Assembly (NCBI GenBank): GCA_030248195.1
Contig: JASAND010022295.1
Location: 1-64,000 of the forward strand
Length of the DNA: 64,000 nt
Reading direction: 5' to 3'
Origin: Trissonchulus latispiculum
Taxonomy: Eukaryota; Nematoda; Enoplea; Enoplida; Ironidae
A program made the translations under genes and the position numbers. Positions 47,868 to 59,732 of the stretch are shown in pieces. The notes below the pieces were generated by a model that made no database searches, had not been told where the DNA came from, and saw only the letters and a list, made by a program, of their open reading frames with translations. Numbering within the stretch: the first letter of the stretch is position 1; the number at the start of each line of letters is the position of its first letter.

Positions 47868-50800
47868 CTAAAAGGAAAGCAAAATAAACAAATATACCCA
47901 GTGGGTTTTTGGTCGCAATTTTTAATGATAATTTTTAACTCTTAGATCTGATATTTACGCAAATGCATAACCACCTATACAAATTAACGGGTGTCGGGTG
48001 TTGGTGTCGGATTTTGACATTTATATAATGCTGAGTACCCCTTACTAGTGAAATATTGTCAAAAACATAAAATGAAGTTGGAACGCTTAATTTGAAACCA
48101 AATAATACATAAACTATGTAATTTCAAGAACGTCTTCAGAACAGCTGTATAATTCGACCTGAGATTACATATTACTGCAATACAGCCCTGTCCCGCGGCA
48201 TCTATGGTTACCGGTCCTGACGACATACCATATATTTTTATAGAACTTTTGCTGCGGAACTTGCTTTCCCTATTTGGACTCTTACTGATTTCTGCTATAG
48301 ATTAGGTTATGTGCCAAGGGACTGGAAAGATGCTAATGTTGTTCCGATTTATAAAAATAAGGGGTCCCGTGCAAATTCAGATAATTATCGTGATGTATCT
48401 TTGACCTGTGGTGCTGCTAGACCCCTTGATTTCTTTATGAATAGATCTGTTATGTCTCATTGTATTTCGAACAATATTTTCGCGAAATCTCAACACGGTT
48501 TTTTAAAAGGTAGGTCGACAGTCACAAACCTACTTCAGTGTCAGTATAAATGGTTGAAATATGTTGATGAAAAAAACTGCATCGATGCGGTTTACGTGGT
48601 TTTGAAGAAGGCTTTCAACTCTATTTCCCTTCCTAAATTGCAGTTGAGATTAGAAGCTTATGGCTTTAAGGCAAAGCTTTGAAATTGCAACGGGCTTTTA
48701 CAATGGATAGAAGGCAGAGAGTACGTATCAATGAGTCATTTTCTGATTGGGTTGCTGTTGTTAGTGGCATGCCTCAAGGATCTATATCTGGTCCCACGTT
48801 GTTTTTGTTATACATTAATGAAGTTTTGATGTTAATTGATGATAACTGTAGTGCGGGTTATGCTGATGACATCAAATTTTTTGCAAATGGTCGCGATAGA
48901 CAAATTACTCTGCAGAATATGTTAAATGCTTTCTATAAGTGGGTTTCCGATTGGCAGTTGAAAATACCGCTACCCAAATCTTTGGTTATACATATTGGAA
49001 GAAATAACGAACACTTCCCTTATAATTTGAATAATGAACCTTTAAATGCCGTTGACGGCTGTTCAGATTTGGGGGTCTGGCTTTCTAGCGATCTTAAATT
49101 TTCAATTCAGGTTAACCGTATTGTAGATAAAGCGCATCGTGTGCTGCATTTAATACTGAATAATTTTGTATCTCAGGAACGACATATGAAATTGAAGCTG
49201 TATTCTGTTTATCTTCAACCTATTTTAATGTATGCTTCCGAAATATGGAATCCTTATTTGCTAAGGGATATTGATTTAATAGAGAGTGTTCAGAAACGGT
49301 TTACTCGGTCTTTCGATACTCTACAGCATCTCAACTATAGGGATAGATGTCATGCACTGGAATTGCACAGCTTAGAGTTTAATCGCCTAATAGCTGATCT
49401 GGTGTTGGTCTATAAAATTATTTTTGGTCACTGTCTTATATCTTTTTCTGACATGTTCCTGTTAGCTCCGTGTTTGCATAATACCAGGGGTCATATCTTA
49501 AAATTAGTACACCCAAAATGTAACCTGAACTTGACGAAGTCTTCCTTTTCTTGTAGAGTTATCGCCCTCTGGAATGCGCTACCAGAACACGTTATTTTAA
49601 GGTGCTGGTTTCCTTTCGGGTATTTTTTACTCCTACGGCTTTAATCCTTTACGCAAAGGGCTAAAACTTACGAAATAACCTATTTGCGTGCTCTTTAACA
49701 TTTTAGGACCAGTCCCGTATTCTTAGGCCAAAAGATAAGAAAGTTTTGGTTTTTGGCCTTAAGCTCCCAGTAGGTAGACAAGACACGGGATTGGTTGGTA
49801 TGGCTGGAAAGAGGACTCGAAAATGAACATTTTTGCTCTTACAACCTTTGAGCTATCTCCAGTGGTTAAGTCAGTATAAGCAAAAAACTGTTTTTAGGGT
49901 AAAAAAATGGCCATTTTCGAGGAAATCAGTTTTTTCAAAATTACCACCACATGCTTAGGACAAAATTGGCTTAGTTATACTCAATCGATACATCGTCCAA
50001 ATGCACATTTTATAAATGCCTATTAGCCGGACCTTATTGCTTTCAGTGAGAGATTTGGCCAAAAAACCATTTTGGCAAAACTGCGATTATTTTGTTTCGA
50101 ACATCGATTTCTCAAAAACTACTCGACGGATTCCGGAGATTTTTGGCAGAATCGAAATTCGCACTTCTGCGGAGGGACGTTTTTCTTGGTTTGGGCTAAA
50201 ACATATTGAGTAGCAAGAAAACTCAATGCGAATTTGCGAAATTTCGTGATACTGTGCATTTGGCCGATTTTCTCGACCGTTAAGACCTACTGAGCCAAAT
50301 CCAAAAAAACGTCCCTCGGCCCCTATGTCCTTCATATCGTGGCACAAAAAGAATTTTTGGCCGATTCTACAGTTTTGAGAAATCGATGTTCAAAAATTTT
50401 TGGTCCATATTCAGTCTGTCAGATGTCAGCATGTCGGAAACTTTTTCCTAGTTTCTTTCCAATTTAGCAAGTTTCGTAAGCTCATATTAATGTACAGATT
50501 ATAAGCTTTAAAACGATGTATAAAGCTCTTTCCAACTCCGAAAATTGCGAAAGTTATAGCGTTTCAAAAAATCATCACAAAAGCACTGCACAAAAGGAAA
50601 CCAGCACCTTAAGCAAGAATGTTGACGATTTTAAAAAAGGTTTAATAGAACATAAAGAAACTCTTATAAAGTTCCTAAAAAGGTTTAGGCATTAGACAGT
50701 GTGTTTATATTGCAAGGTTTGACGCGTTGTATACTATATTCAGTATATATAACTGTCATGTTTTTATTGATCGCTTATGCTGTTATTACTGTTGTTGTTG

Positions 50801-53800
50801 TTTGTTTATCATCCGTCATGTCCTTATACGGAGTAAATTTTCTTCTTCTTCTTCATCTCTGTTTATACCCCAGAAATATTGAAGAAAATTGAACAACGCG
50901 TAGAAAGCCTGACGACGGAGGGTCTGGGGAGCCGAGCTTCCCAGACAGAAGATGAGAAAGCACTTTTTCTGAGCATTTTCTTGCTGTTTTAACAGATCAA
51001 CAAATGGCGATGAGAGTTAGTATATATTGTAAGCGTTGAACCGTGTCGATGAGAGTTAGCATTGTACGCATTGAACCGATGCAGAGGATCATGAAGAAAA
51101 TATTTCATGGGAAATTGACTAATCTAGCAGCTTGTTTCTGTACGGTATGCACAGTACGGTACCACAAATATTTAGAATCTATATGAAAGCTAATGTTAAT
51201 AATAATTTAAGGAGGGGGTTGCTTTTTGGCCGATTTTTCGACCACCTCCGATTTTGCTCATTTTCGCATATTTCGTAGTCCCAATGGGTCCTCAAAACAA
51301 GACAAAGCGTTTTGCGTAATATTGCTTCTATCGTGCTGTAGAGCCCTTCAAAGGTGACCTCGACATGTGTTAAACATAGGAAAAAGTTACGTTAAAAAGT
51401 TTGTGGCAGAAAAATTTTTCGCTGTATGCAAGATACAGCGCTACAACCTTGTTGTACATGTTAAGAACATATCAGAGAGTGCATATAACCCTTCTGATAC
51501 AATTCTGCTGAGTGTCGGATTTTTGGTGATTTTTCAAAGTCAAAATTTTGTAAAAATGGTGCTTTTTGTACTACGAAAAACAGGACCAGCGAAACATTTT
51601 CCCCTCTCCTGTACGATTGGCAAAAGCTACAGAAATCGCTGCCCAAAATTTTGCCCAAAATCATCAATTTTCACATTCTTTTAATAATTTCTCACTCGTT
51701 ACCCACTCGAAAGTCACCAAAATTGGCACATAAAACTCTCAATGCCTGCCGGACATTATGCTAAAGGCAAATGCTTCAAGGTAGAACTTTTCTGTCGTGT
51801 CGGCTCCTTTGATCTCTTATAGGTCACAAAAGTCAATTTTTGAAATTTCCAAAATATAGACAAATTGGGTATCATTCAATAGCTACTGATGAGCTGAACA
51901 ACTTTTCTAATAGAACTATGTGTGTGAAATGTAGTATCTGAAAGTTAGAGCAAGTCTAAATTTGAGGGCACAGTTAGCTGAAAAAAGCTCAATTCACAAT
52001 TAAAAAATGTACTGTGAACGACCGGCTGGATATCCCGGTGTCGTTTTAGTGTAAAATATTAGCCAAACGACAGAATTAATTTGCCATATTAGTTGATCCA
52101 AATTTCGCCGCCGTTCTGTCTCAGCATGACCTTGGAGGGCAAATCACAGTGATTTTCAAGTTTTCCAACTTTATACCTGAATATCTCTGCCACCGTTTGA
52201 TTTCGAACTCTAATGTTTTGTCTTGTTTTTGAGAACATATGTACCTATATTGTGTGTGAAAATGAGCGAAATCTGTGACTATCGATTTTGACCCAAAGCT
52301 ACCCCCCCCCTTAATAATTAGCAGCTTTAGTAAAGGAAAATGGGACAAAAATAAGCTCGCTACAATGTTGCTATGATTGGAAAATAGTAATAAGAAGGGG
52401 GGGGGGTCAGGGGACGCCCCCAGCTAAAAGCTAGTTTACATTACATGTTAGTTTACATGTACACAGAAACCAGCAAATAATAAGTACGACGCGCACACGA
52501 GCCTACAACAGGCCTACAAGAATGAGCTCATAACTGCCCCAGCTCGACTTGTAAATGCGATCGCGATGCCACAAAAGAAATGTAGCACGTTGACGTGCGC
52601 CAACGAATCAAATTAGACAGAGTAGCGCTTGGGTCAGGCGTTGTCGGGGGAGGGGGGTGAGCGGTTGGACGGCCGCCCTTCCTCGAACTTTTACAAAATA
52701 CAGACTATAAAAACCTATGGAATTTTTAAAAAGTGAGATTTATTTTCAAGAAAGATAACAACAAATGCAGAGAGTCTTACCATTAAGCTCTGTCTCCAAA
52801 GCATCATAGTAGGTCTTCAAGACGTTAGTCTGGCAGGATCTCCTTTGGTCAGGACTCAAGCTGGAAACAAGCACCCGACAAATATCACCCGTAGGCGGTC
52901 CTACAGAGGCCAGCTGCCAATCAATGATTCCTAGCAGCTTATTAGTTGCCTCTAAAACAGAATTACAAAAAAGGATAATGTGGTCTAAAGCTGTGGGATT
53001 CTGAACAAACTCAACTATGTGCGACAGTTCCATACAAAGAAGTATACATACCAACACTGAGTGACAATGTGCCCGATTATTTTGTCTATATTTCTAGCCT
53101 GGCCTAACCTAGAATCATCTTTGATAGTAACTACGTAATCTGTTGAAATGAAAAATAAATGAAGTCAAAATACTAAGGGTAAGCGAAAAAAGCAATTATA
53201 TCTCCAGCCAGAAAGGTACAAAACTATAGCAGACGGACAATGCGAAAGAAGTGATTCTTTGCGTAGTAACTCTGTCTGTATATACGGTTTAGCAGACGAT
53301 CCTAGCAATACTTTTGTTATAGCTGTAAACCTTTCACGCATGTTGGTCTAAACCTAAAATCCAAACCCTCCACAGAAGAACATCTCTCGCGTTAGCAACT
53401 TCAATTAAGAATTCAGTAAATACTGTATTTACTGGCCGATTTCAGTAAATACGGTATTTACTAGTAAGAATTGTATTTTCTTGAAACTTCCTATCTTTAC
53501 ACGTAAGTACCATTTTTACTGAAACTCGTCCAGTAAATACTGTATTTTCTAGTAAATTCTGCATTTTGTCTTAAACCCCTTTGTCTTTGTGTGTGGCTAG
53601 GGGTTCAAAGTGCATGCCGACGTCATATTTAAAGGCAAAAGATAGGTCATACATTATCACAGTAGGTATGTGCAAAAGGGGTGCATGAAGATAACTCCGT
53701 ATTAGTTCAGAAAATTAAGAAAATGTTTTAATTTTAACACAGTTTTTAAAATCAAAACAGATACATGCATTATACACTTACGTTGTCTGTATTTACTAAT

Positions 53801-55832
53801 AAATTCTGTATTTTATAGTAATAATTATAGTAATTACAGTAATATAATTTATAGTTTTAAACCGCTAATCGTGTATTTTTTAAAATTACCAAAAGTAAGT
53901 AGGATTAAAATCATTAAGTAACTTATTAATTTTTAATTAATCGTAATAACGTTTTCTTAATTTTATGAACTAATATGGGGTTTATCTTCATGCACCCCCT
54001 TTGCACACATAGGGGGGTGGGGCAACTTGGAACAAAAATTTTGGTAGAAATGCTGCCATTCGTCATAGCCCTGACTGATCTTAGACAAAATTATGCATAT
54101 CGATACTGCAAACTCGGGGCTACATGGGACTACAGCGTTTTTGCTATATATTAAAAACGGTAGTGAACTACGATAATAAACGTGCCGTCGTCCCAAGTTA
54201 GAAATTCTAAGTTGCCCCGCAGTCCAACTTGGGATGAAGGTGGCGATCGGAAGCGGTTTCAACCAGCTATCATTAGTTCCTTTGACTAAAATCGAAGGAT
54301 AGATTTTTGGACAGAAAATGTGACTTGTATAGTTGGATGTAAAATGACACACATAAAACGTATATGGCCGATTTTTTGTTTACTAGAAAGTAAAATTCAC
54401 GTGCTTTCAGAAAAATATAAATTTATGCAAATTAGATGTGAGAATAGTATGGTACATATAGGCGTAAACAGATGTTAGGTCAATTTGATCCCATGTTGCC
54501 CCGGGTTCCCAAGTTGCCCCACCCCCTATATATACTGTGATAATGTATGACCCATCCTTTGCCTTTTATGACGTAGGCATGCCCTTTGAACCCCTAGCCA
54601 CACACAAAGACAAAGGCGTTTAAGACAAAATACAGAATTTACTAGGAAATACAGTATTTACTGGACGAGTTTCAGTAAAAATGGTATTTACGTGTAAAGA
54701 TAGGGTGTAAAGATTAGATAGGAAGTTTAAAGAAAATACAATTCTTACTAGTAAATACCTTACAACTGAAATCAGCCAGTAAATAAATACAGTATTTACT
54801 GAATACAGAAATTACTACGACATATAGACAAATGGGGGACATGAAGAAAACTACTTAGAGTTTGTTTATACCATTCAGCATTATTTTCAGCCATCGACTA
54901 GGCGAATGGAGCGGGCGCAAAATATTCCAAGAAAAACTAAGGCCATAACAACACTAGCATGCATAATGTAGATTATTAATCACAAGCGAAGGCATGCAGC
55001 TGTCTGAAGTCTGAACATTAAATTACCAAACGAAACAGAAATCCCTTCGAATCAGCGGCACTGAATGAACTAACGAGAAGACTTAGAATCCTTCCAGAAC
55101 ATAAGGTTATGTGGCCACAAATCTCCATGCATCAGCACCGCCCACGGAGCTCCATTGGCTTCTTCACTGGAATCGCTGCCCAAAACCTTGGACCAGATGT
55201 CCACAGCGAAAAACTTGTCAATAAGGTCTTTGGAGAACTACAAAACAAAGAATCTCAACACAAATAATCACGGGTACGACGTCCAATCATTGCCAAGCTG
55301 TTAATGTTATAGCAAACAAAACCAAAACAAGCAAAAAGTTCAGTTGTGAAGGGATGAACCGGGGCCTGGCCCCGGCCCCCGGCCCCGGTACCGACCGGGG
55401 CCAAAAATTAGCAAAATCTTGTAAATTTTTGACATTTTTTGACCAAACTTTTGAATTTTCGACAGTCAAAAAGTGTTACAAATCGTTTGTTTTCCCGCTG
55501 ATATGAACGAAAACAACGATAGTAACCTTTGTATATCAAAAATAATTGCAAAATTTTAATTTTCAAGAAAATTTTTGAAAATTTTCGATTTGGCCCCTTA
55601 GTTTCTAGGCCCCGGCCTCGGCCGGGGCCACGATGAGGTCCCGGCCCCGGTGCATCTCTATAATGTGAACGATGAGAGGCAGTTCTGTATATAATTGCTC
55701 TAATGAGTTGTTCTCTAGAGTCATGGGGCCTCGTTCTTTTAGCGTTCTAACACCCTCCGAGCAATCCCGTTTCAAAAATTCGAGATTTCCGGTCAAGGCG
55801 GTTTTTTCCAATTTCTGAAAGTTTGGCAGCAA
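47683..55832 (-). CDS. EcKinase/CHK-like kinase, 3' part (4 exons)
   Basis: Small-molecule kinase-like protein of the ecdysteroid 22-kinase / DUF1679 group, related to choline and aminoglycoside kinases; the natural substrate is unknown. Exons with matching phases: 55671-55832, 55075-55237, 52781-52951, 47683-47867. They encode the catalytic loop MHGDLWPHNLMFW, the metal-binding IIDWQ and the C-terminal helical part (GDICRVLVSSLSPDQRR, LKTYYDALETEL). The N-terminal ATP-binding lobe is not found, so the 5' exons are either beyond the window across a long intron or lost. Introns hold a foldback, a LINE, TTAA elements and a MITE. Confidence 0.75.
47868..48204. other. Intron sequence before LINE fragment
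   Basis: Part of the last EcKinase intron. Nothing else recognised. Confidence 0.4.
48311..49596 (+). pseudogene. Decayed LINE reverse transcriptase
   Basis: Two frames (48311-48682 and 48679-49596) joined by a frameshift near 48680. RT blocks are visible: VVPIYKNKGSRANSDNYR, QHGFLKGRSTVTNLL, KKAFNSI, SGMPQGSISGPTLFLLYIN and AGYADDIKFF. The YADD box is intact, but the AFD aspartate is Asn and NYRPISL reads NYRDVSL, so it is dead. The C-terminal WNALPEHVIL is cut by the TTAA element. Confidence 0.85.
49601..50608. mobile_element. TTAA-flanked non-autonomous element, copy 2
   Basis: 1,008 bp between TTAA at 49597-49600 and 50609-50612. Inverted ends GGTGCTGGTTTCCTTT. Interior homologous to 36716-37725, reversed. 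Removing it with one TTAA restores the LINE frame, which confirms boundaries and target. Confidence 0.9.
50696..51206. other. LINE 3' region / intron
   Basis: T-rich text, then unique sequence with two partial repeats of ATGAGAGTTAG near 51010-51050. No gene. Confidence 0.35.
51211..52310. mobile_element. TTAA-flanked non-autonomous element, third family member
   Basis: 1,100 bp between TTAA at 51207-51210 and 52311-52314. Inverted ends GGAGGGGGTTGCTTT and, reversed, GGGGGGGGGTAGCTTT. Same target and GGnGGnGG-type ends as the other two, but a diverged interior. No transposase. Confidence 0.65.
52781..52951 (-). CDS. EcKinase-like exon with metal-binding Asp
   Basis: Acceptor CTGTTTTAG. Encodes ATNKLLGIIDWQLASVGPP, TGDICRVLVSSLSPDQRR and LKTYYDALETEL. 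The DWQ aspartate matches the family's second active-site Asp. Donor AATG|GTAAGA, phase 1. Confidence 0.9.
53411..54804. mobile_element. Foldback element with CAGTAAATAC arrays
   Basis: 1.39 kb in the EcKinase intron. Arms 53411-about 53668 and about 54537-54804 are inverted copies. Outer parts carry repeated palindromic CAGTAAATACTGTATTTACTG text; inner parts share GGGGTTCAAAGTGCATGCC, CATACATTATCACAGTA and TTGCCCCACCCCCTA. The frame at 53963-54352 has no family match. Confidence 0.75.
55075..55237 (-). CDS. EcKinase-like exon with catalytic loop
   Basis: Acceptor TTTTGTAG. Encodes FSKDLIDKFFAVDIWSKVL then APWAVLMHGDLWPHNLMFW, the HGDxxxxN phosphotransfer motif. Donor C|GTTAGT, phase 1, splices in frame to 52951. 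Confidence 0.85.
55350..55660. mobile_element. hAT-like MITE with CCGGCCCC arrays
   Basis: 311 bp. Ends AGGGATGAACCGGGGCC and, reversed, TAGAGATGCACCGGGGCC. The flanks share 5 of 8 bases (AGTTGTGA/TAATGTGA), a decayed duplication. GC arrays lie at both ends (55365-55400 and 55605-55655). Confidence 0.65.
55671..55832 (-). CDS. EcKinase-like exon (upstream of catalytic loop)
   Basis: 162 bases, phase 0 at both ends. Acceptor CTGTATAG; encodes LLPNFQKLEKTALTG, FLKRDCSEGVRTLKERG and SLEQLYTELPLI. The donor is weak (ATC|GTTCAC) and lies only 10 bases from the edge of the MITE at 55350-55660. Confidence 0.45.
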
Positions 55833-55863
55833 CTATACAGTTCTGACTGTATTCATTCGAAAG

Positions 55864-55891
55864 TAATAATAATAATAATAATAATAATAAT
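55864..55891. repeat. (TAA)n microsatellite
   Basis: About nine uninterrupted TAA/AAT units. Confidence 0.9.
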
Positions 55892-56966
55892 CTCGTTGAG
55901 CTTCATATTTTTGCTCTTTAAAGCAACGTTCTAGCTTTTCTCTGCCGTGAGATATAGCCAATTTTCTTGTTTTGGCGTCGAAAACTTGTCATTTTTGCAG
56001 AAATACAATAATCCGTCATTTCTTGAACTATGCAAGCTGTCGCATCCACCATGCAAGCTGGAGGGCTTCTACTGAACAGATGGTTCTGCACAAATATACC
56101 CAGGGACGTTTTTGAGTTTCCCCAATTACTGTTCTCCAGCTAAAGTAATCGCTTGACAAATTTGGAAAAAGTAGGCAAAATACAGGTTACGCACACATTT
56201 CAGCTTATTTCTCTGTAACGAAGAGCGATTTCACAATAAATAAAAAATCGTCCCAGCTATTAGATGGAGGTATCGAATGATATAACCGATGTCTCGCGAA
56301 AAAATTTACTTGAGTCTGCAAAAAATCTGGAAAATTATACTTCTTCTAAAATGTGTTAAAAATATTTTTGAAAAGCAACCTTAGTTTCATGGTATATATG
56401 CATTAAAAATAGATAATGTCAAGCTATCCGATATTCACACTCTTCATGATTTACTTTCGTGCGTTTCGAGTTTTTTAAGTTTAAGACGATTTTAGATAAT
56501 GTTAGTTTCCGGGTACTTTTAGGGATTTCTTCGGGAGGAACGAGATACCCCTGGCTTATTATTAGGGCAAAATTTTTAGGGGGGTGGGCTTCATGGGCCT
56601 CCCCCCCATTGATTGGGGGGGGGCTCAGCAAAATGGGGAATATTTTTGAATTTGTTGAAATCGCTGGAAATGACTAATTTTAAGTGGTTTTTAAGCTAAA
56701 ATAGTGAAAATGTCGTGAAAATCCGGAGAAGCCAGAAAAGTATTTGAAAATACGTATATGGTAAAAATGGTAAGATTTGGCAATTTTTTGGGTACGGGGA
56801 AGTCGGAATTTATGGGGGCATTTGATGTGGGGCTCCTCGAATGGGGAGGAGGTCGACGCGTAAAGGGCAGGCCCCCACCTCCCTCCCCAGTAAAAATAGG
56901 TCAGTTTTCCTGGGACCCACCCACGGCCGGGACAGAAGAATTTTGAAACAGCCAAAAATAATATAT
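55892..56966. other. Intergenic or 5' intron of EcKinase-like gene
   Basis: No exon recognised. 56560-56630 has a G/C-run hairpin (GGGGGGTGGGCTTC / CCCCCCCATTGATTGGGGGGG). 56830-56935 is purine- and C-rich. Confidence 0.4.
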
Positions 56967-57669
56967 ACAAGAATAAAAATGCTCCGGTGGAGCATGAAAA
57001 ATGCAATATGGGTGACACTGGGTTTTAAGCGGACAGAGGACTAGGTTTTAAAACGTTAATATAGGAGGGGCAGGTTGTAAATGCCAGGAGGACTAGGTTA
57101 AAGCGCACTAATATGGACCAGCTTCGCTGAACAACCCATATTCGCAAAAACTGTCCAGAGTTTCTATCGGCTGCTGCTTGCTATATATTGCTATTGGCAG
57201 TTCTTCGGAAAATTGTACGATTTGTCAGCATGGCCTGCAAGTATGTGGTCGTGCTCATTATTATTATACAACTTAATAATACGCATACATAACGTCAACT
57301 GCTTTTCGCATCAACTTAACACAAGATTCTGAGCTGACAGTGCAGAAAAAACACCTTGAACACCTTTCTATCAGAACTGCATTGTTTATTTGGAATAAGC
57401 TTTAATATTTCAAAATCGTCCCGCTTGCTTTGAAAGCTGAAGAATGTAGATATTACTCGTATGTCATGTGGAGTGGAGCATGAGTGACCGCGAATATGGG
57501 TTGTTCAGCGAAGCTGGTCCATATTAGTGCGCTTTTAACCTAGTCCTCCTGGCATTTACAACCTGCCCCTCCTATATTAACGTTTTAAAACCTAGTCCTC
57601 TGTCCGCTTAAAACCCAATGTCACCCATATTGCATTTTTCATGCTCCACCGGAGCATTTTTATTCTTGT
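56967..57669. mobile_element. Foldback element with 180-bp arms
   Basis: Arms 56967-57145 and 57490-57669 are almost identical inverted copies (ACAAGAATAAAAATGCTCCG ... GCTGAACAACCCATATTCGC) around a 344-bp loop. Each arm starts with a small hairpin, ATGCTCCGGTGGAGCAT. No coding content. Confidence 0.85.
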
Positions 57670-58148
57670 CCTATTTCATTTTTAAGGTTCTCAGTAAAAA
57701 GCAAAAACGTTAAAGCTGTGTGAAATAAACTTTAAAAATTCCGCCAATCATTAATCGTCAACCGAAAGTACAGAACAAAGAAGCTTGAAAAGTTCCAAGC
57801 TCTTCCTTTTTCTCTATTTTGACAGAAATTCAACATCCAGTACCCATGGCTGCAATAGTTTTTCATAGCTGCATTTTAGCTGATTTCTCTGCAGTGAAGA
57901 ATGGTTTCGTGACAATTAACGTGCTTAGAAAAGATTTACTTTAATCTGCTAAAACCTGAAAACATTTTTTCATTTTTCAGCATTTTCACCATATTTTTCA
58001 TAACTCATTTTCAAATTCTAGAAAGGCAAAATTCTTTTTTCTCATTCATTAAAGAGAAAGTCGTAAGTTACATCTTGACATTTAAATCGTTTTCCAATTC
58101 AAAGTGGTGACTGAGTAAAAATTGTTCAAAGTTTGTGATTCCAAAACA
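57670..58148. other. AT-rich unique sequence
   Basis: Nothing recognised. Confidence 0.3.
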
Positions 58149-58682
58149 AGGCTTTTAAGAAAGGTAGGGTAGAGTAGAGTATGGTTAAAATTAACTGTTT
58201 TCATGAATGCATGGAGTTAATTTTAACCCTGGCAGTTTTAACTCTTTTTAACCCCGCCGTTTTTAACCCTGCAGGGTTAGAGAAAGTTAAAACCCGCAGA
58301 GTTAAAATTAACTCCATACTTTCATGAAAAGAGTTAATTTTAACTCTACTCTACTCTACTCTGCTCAACTCTACTCTATCCTTTCTTGAAAAGGCCCCTA
58401 AGGGCCTTTTCGCGAATGGGTTGAAAGAGTTAAATTTAACTCGCCGAGTTAAGCAGAGTTAAAATTTTTAACTCTTAGGTCATTCGTGAAAAGAGCTAAA
58501 ATTAACTCTTTTGACTCTACTCTTTTCGTGAATGACACGTAGAGTTAAAAAACTGCAGAGTTAAATTTAACTCTACCCTTTTCATGAATGGGTTAAATTT
58601 AATTCTTTTAACTCGCTAGCGCTATTTTACATTGAATTTTAACCCGCGTCTCAGCTCGAGGGTTAAACGAGTTAAAATCTTG
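58149..58682. repeat. GAGTTAAAATTAACTC palindrome cluster (one or two MITEs)
   Basis: Dozens of GAGTTAAA/TTTAACTC half-sites, many forming GAGTTAAAATTAACTC. A first element at about 58149-58398 has ends GGCTTTTAAGAAAGG and, reversed, GGCCTTTTCAAGAAAGG. A second starts at 58401 with AGGGCCTTTTCGCGAATGG. The same end, inverted, is at about 62018-62038. Confidence 0.65.
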
Positions 58683-59239
58683 TTTGATGTGCATTATTAT
58701 TGGCGCGTTCTGCGCTCGTAATAACGCTTCAAATATGATAGGGCCAGTACAAAAAGCGGAAAAAGGACTGGAAACGGACTGAGCAAAAAGGTATAAAACG
58801 CGGACTTGTCGCGGACTCTCAGAGAATAGTATAAAATGCGGACTGTATTGATTGGCTAATCGGGAAAAAGCTGACATACAGTATAAAAAGCGGACTTACA
58901 TCTAAACAACCAACAGAGCTGAACTAGACCTTTAAAAACATCAAAAGCCTTTTCCGGGCAAGTCTATAAAACAAAAACGGAGTCAGCGTCAAAAAAAATA
59001 AAAGCTGCAAATTGGTTTAAATGTGATTTAGAATTCGAATTACGCCTAGTTTGAGAATTAACAAAAGCTTATTCTAAAGAATTTAATAATTTAATTTTGT
59101 TATTTTAATTAAATTTACTGATTTATTTTTTATATTAGATAAATAATTAAATTTATTAATTGTTTTTTATAAATATAAATATTTATGTATTTCGTCGATT
59201 TTCGTTTCGTTTTCTGTACCTGCTTCGATTACTAATTTC

Positions 59240-59271
59240 TTATCCCAACTGCCCTTTCATGGGCAACCATT
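59240..59271 (+). repeat. Histone-type stem-loop block, copy a
   Basis: TATCCCAACTGCCCTTTCAT followed by GGGCAACCATT, one of four relatives of the H4 3' block. Two loop-side bases differ, so the stem is shorter. No histone ORF is upstream. Confidence 0.7.
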
Positions 59272-59394
59272 CCCTAGTAAAATCGTAAAATCACGTCATC
59301 CAACTCTGTATGCAAAGTTCCTTGGCTTCCCGAAGCAATTTTAACAAGATAAACTTTAGTTGTGTCGGACAAAAAATTAAAAGAAACACATGCG

Positions 59395-59424
59395 AATGGT
59401 TGCCCTTAAAAGGGCAGTTGGGAT
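59395..59424 (-). repeat. Histone-type stem-loop block, copy b
   Basis: Reversed, it reads ATCCCAACTGCCCTTTTAAG then GGCAACCATT, identical over 30 bases to 711-740 behind histone H4. No histone coding sequence adjoins it. Confidence 0.8.
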
Positions 59425-59700
59425 CAACTTTCCTTAACCGAAGTAATTACGAAATTGATGGTCTGTCGTGAAGAATTCTGGGGGTCTTTTCGAGAGTACC
59501 CCCGCCCCACTAGTCGCAAAATATGTATGTCAAAAAATGTCTTTCAACGTGATAATTATAAAAATACTAAAATTTTAAATTTTTAAAATTTTATTTTTTT
59601 CACTAAATTTTCACAAATACGCTGATCATTTTTTTCTTCCTTGACCAATCTCCTAAAGTGAATCCATGAGGTTGTGTGGCTGAAACAAATTCTATTTGAA

Positions 59701-59732
59701 ATGGTTACCCTTAAAAGGGCAGTTGGGATAAG
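59701..59732 (-). repeat. Histone-type stem-loop block, copy c
   Basis: Reversed, CTTATCCCAACTGCCCTTTT then AAGGGTAACCAT. One base differs from the H4 block in the stem. Confidence 0.75.

Larger units (their letters stand above)
48205..50695 (+). mobile_element. LINE fragment split by a TTAA element
   Basis: 5'-truncated, CR1/jockey-like non-LTR retrotransposon inside the last EcKinase intron, antisense to the gene. RT coding text starts near 48205 (VTGPDDIP, then a frameshift), runs to 49596, is interrupted by the 1,008-bp element 49601-50608, and resumes at 50613 in the same frame (SKNVDDFKKGLIEHK) to a stop at 50693-50695. The 3' tail beyond this was not delimited. Confidence 0.8.

Noticed and set aside
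53061..53150. Possible extra EcKinase exon with good splice sites
   Set aside because: It has a TTTCAACAG acceptor and a donor, but using it puts the next exon out of frame, while direct splicing 55075 to 52951 is in phase and gives the expected family sequence.
56680..57044. Several overlapping frames on both strands
   Set aside because: They overlap a foldback arm and purine/C-rich text and show no family resemblance.
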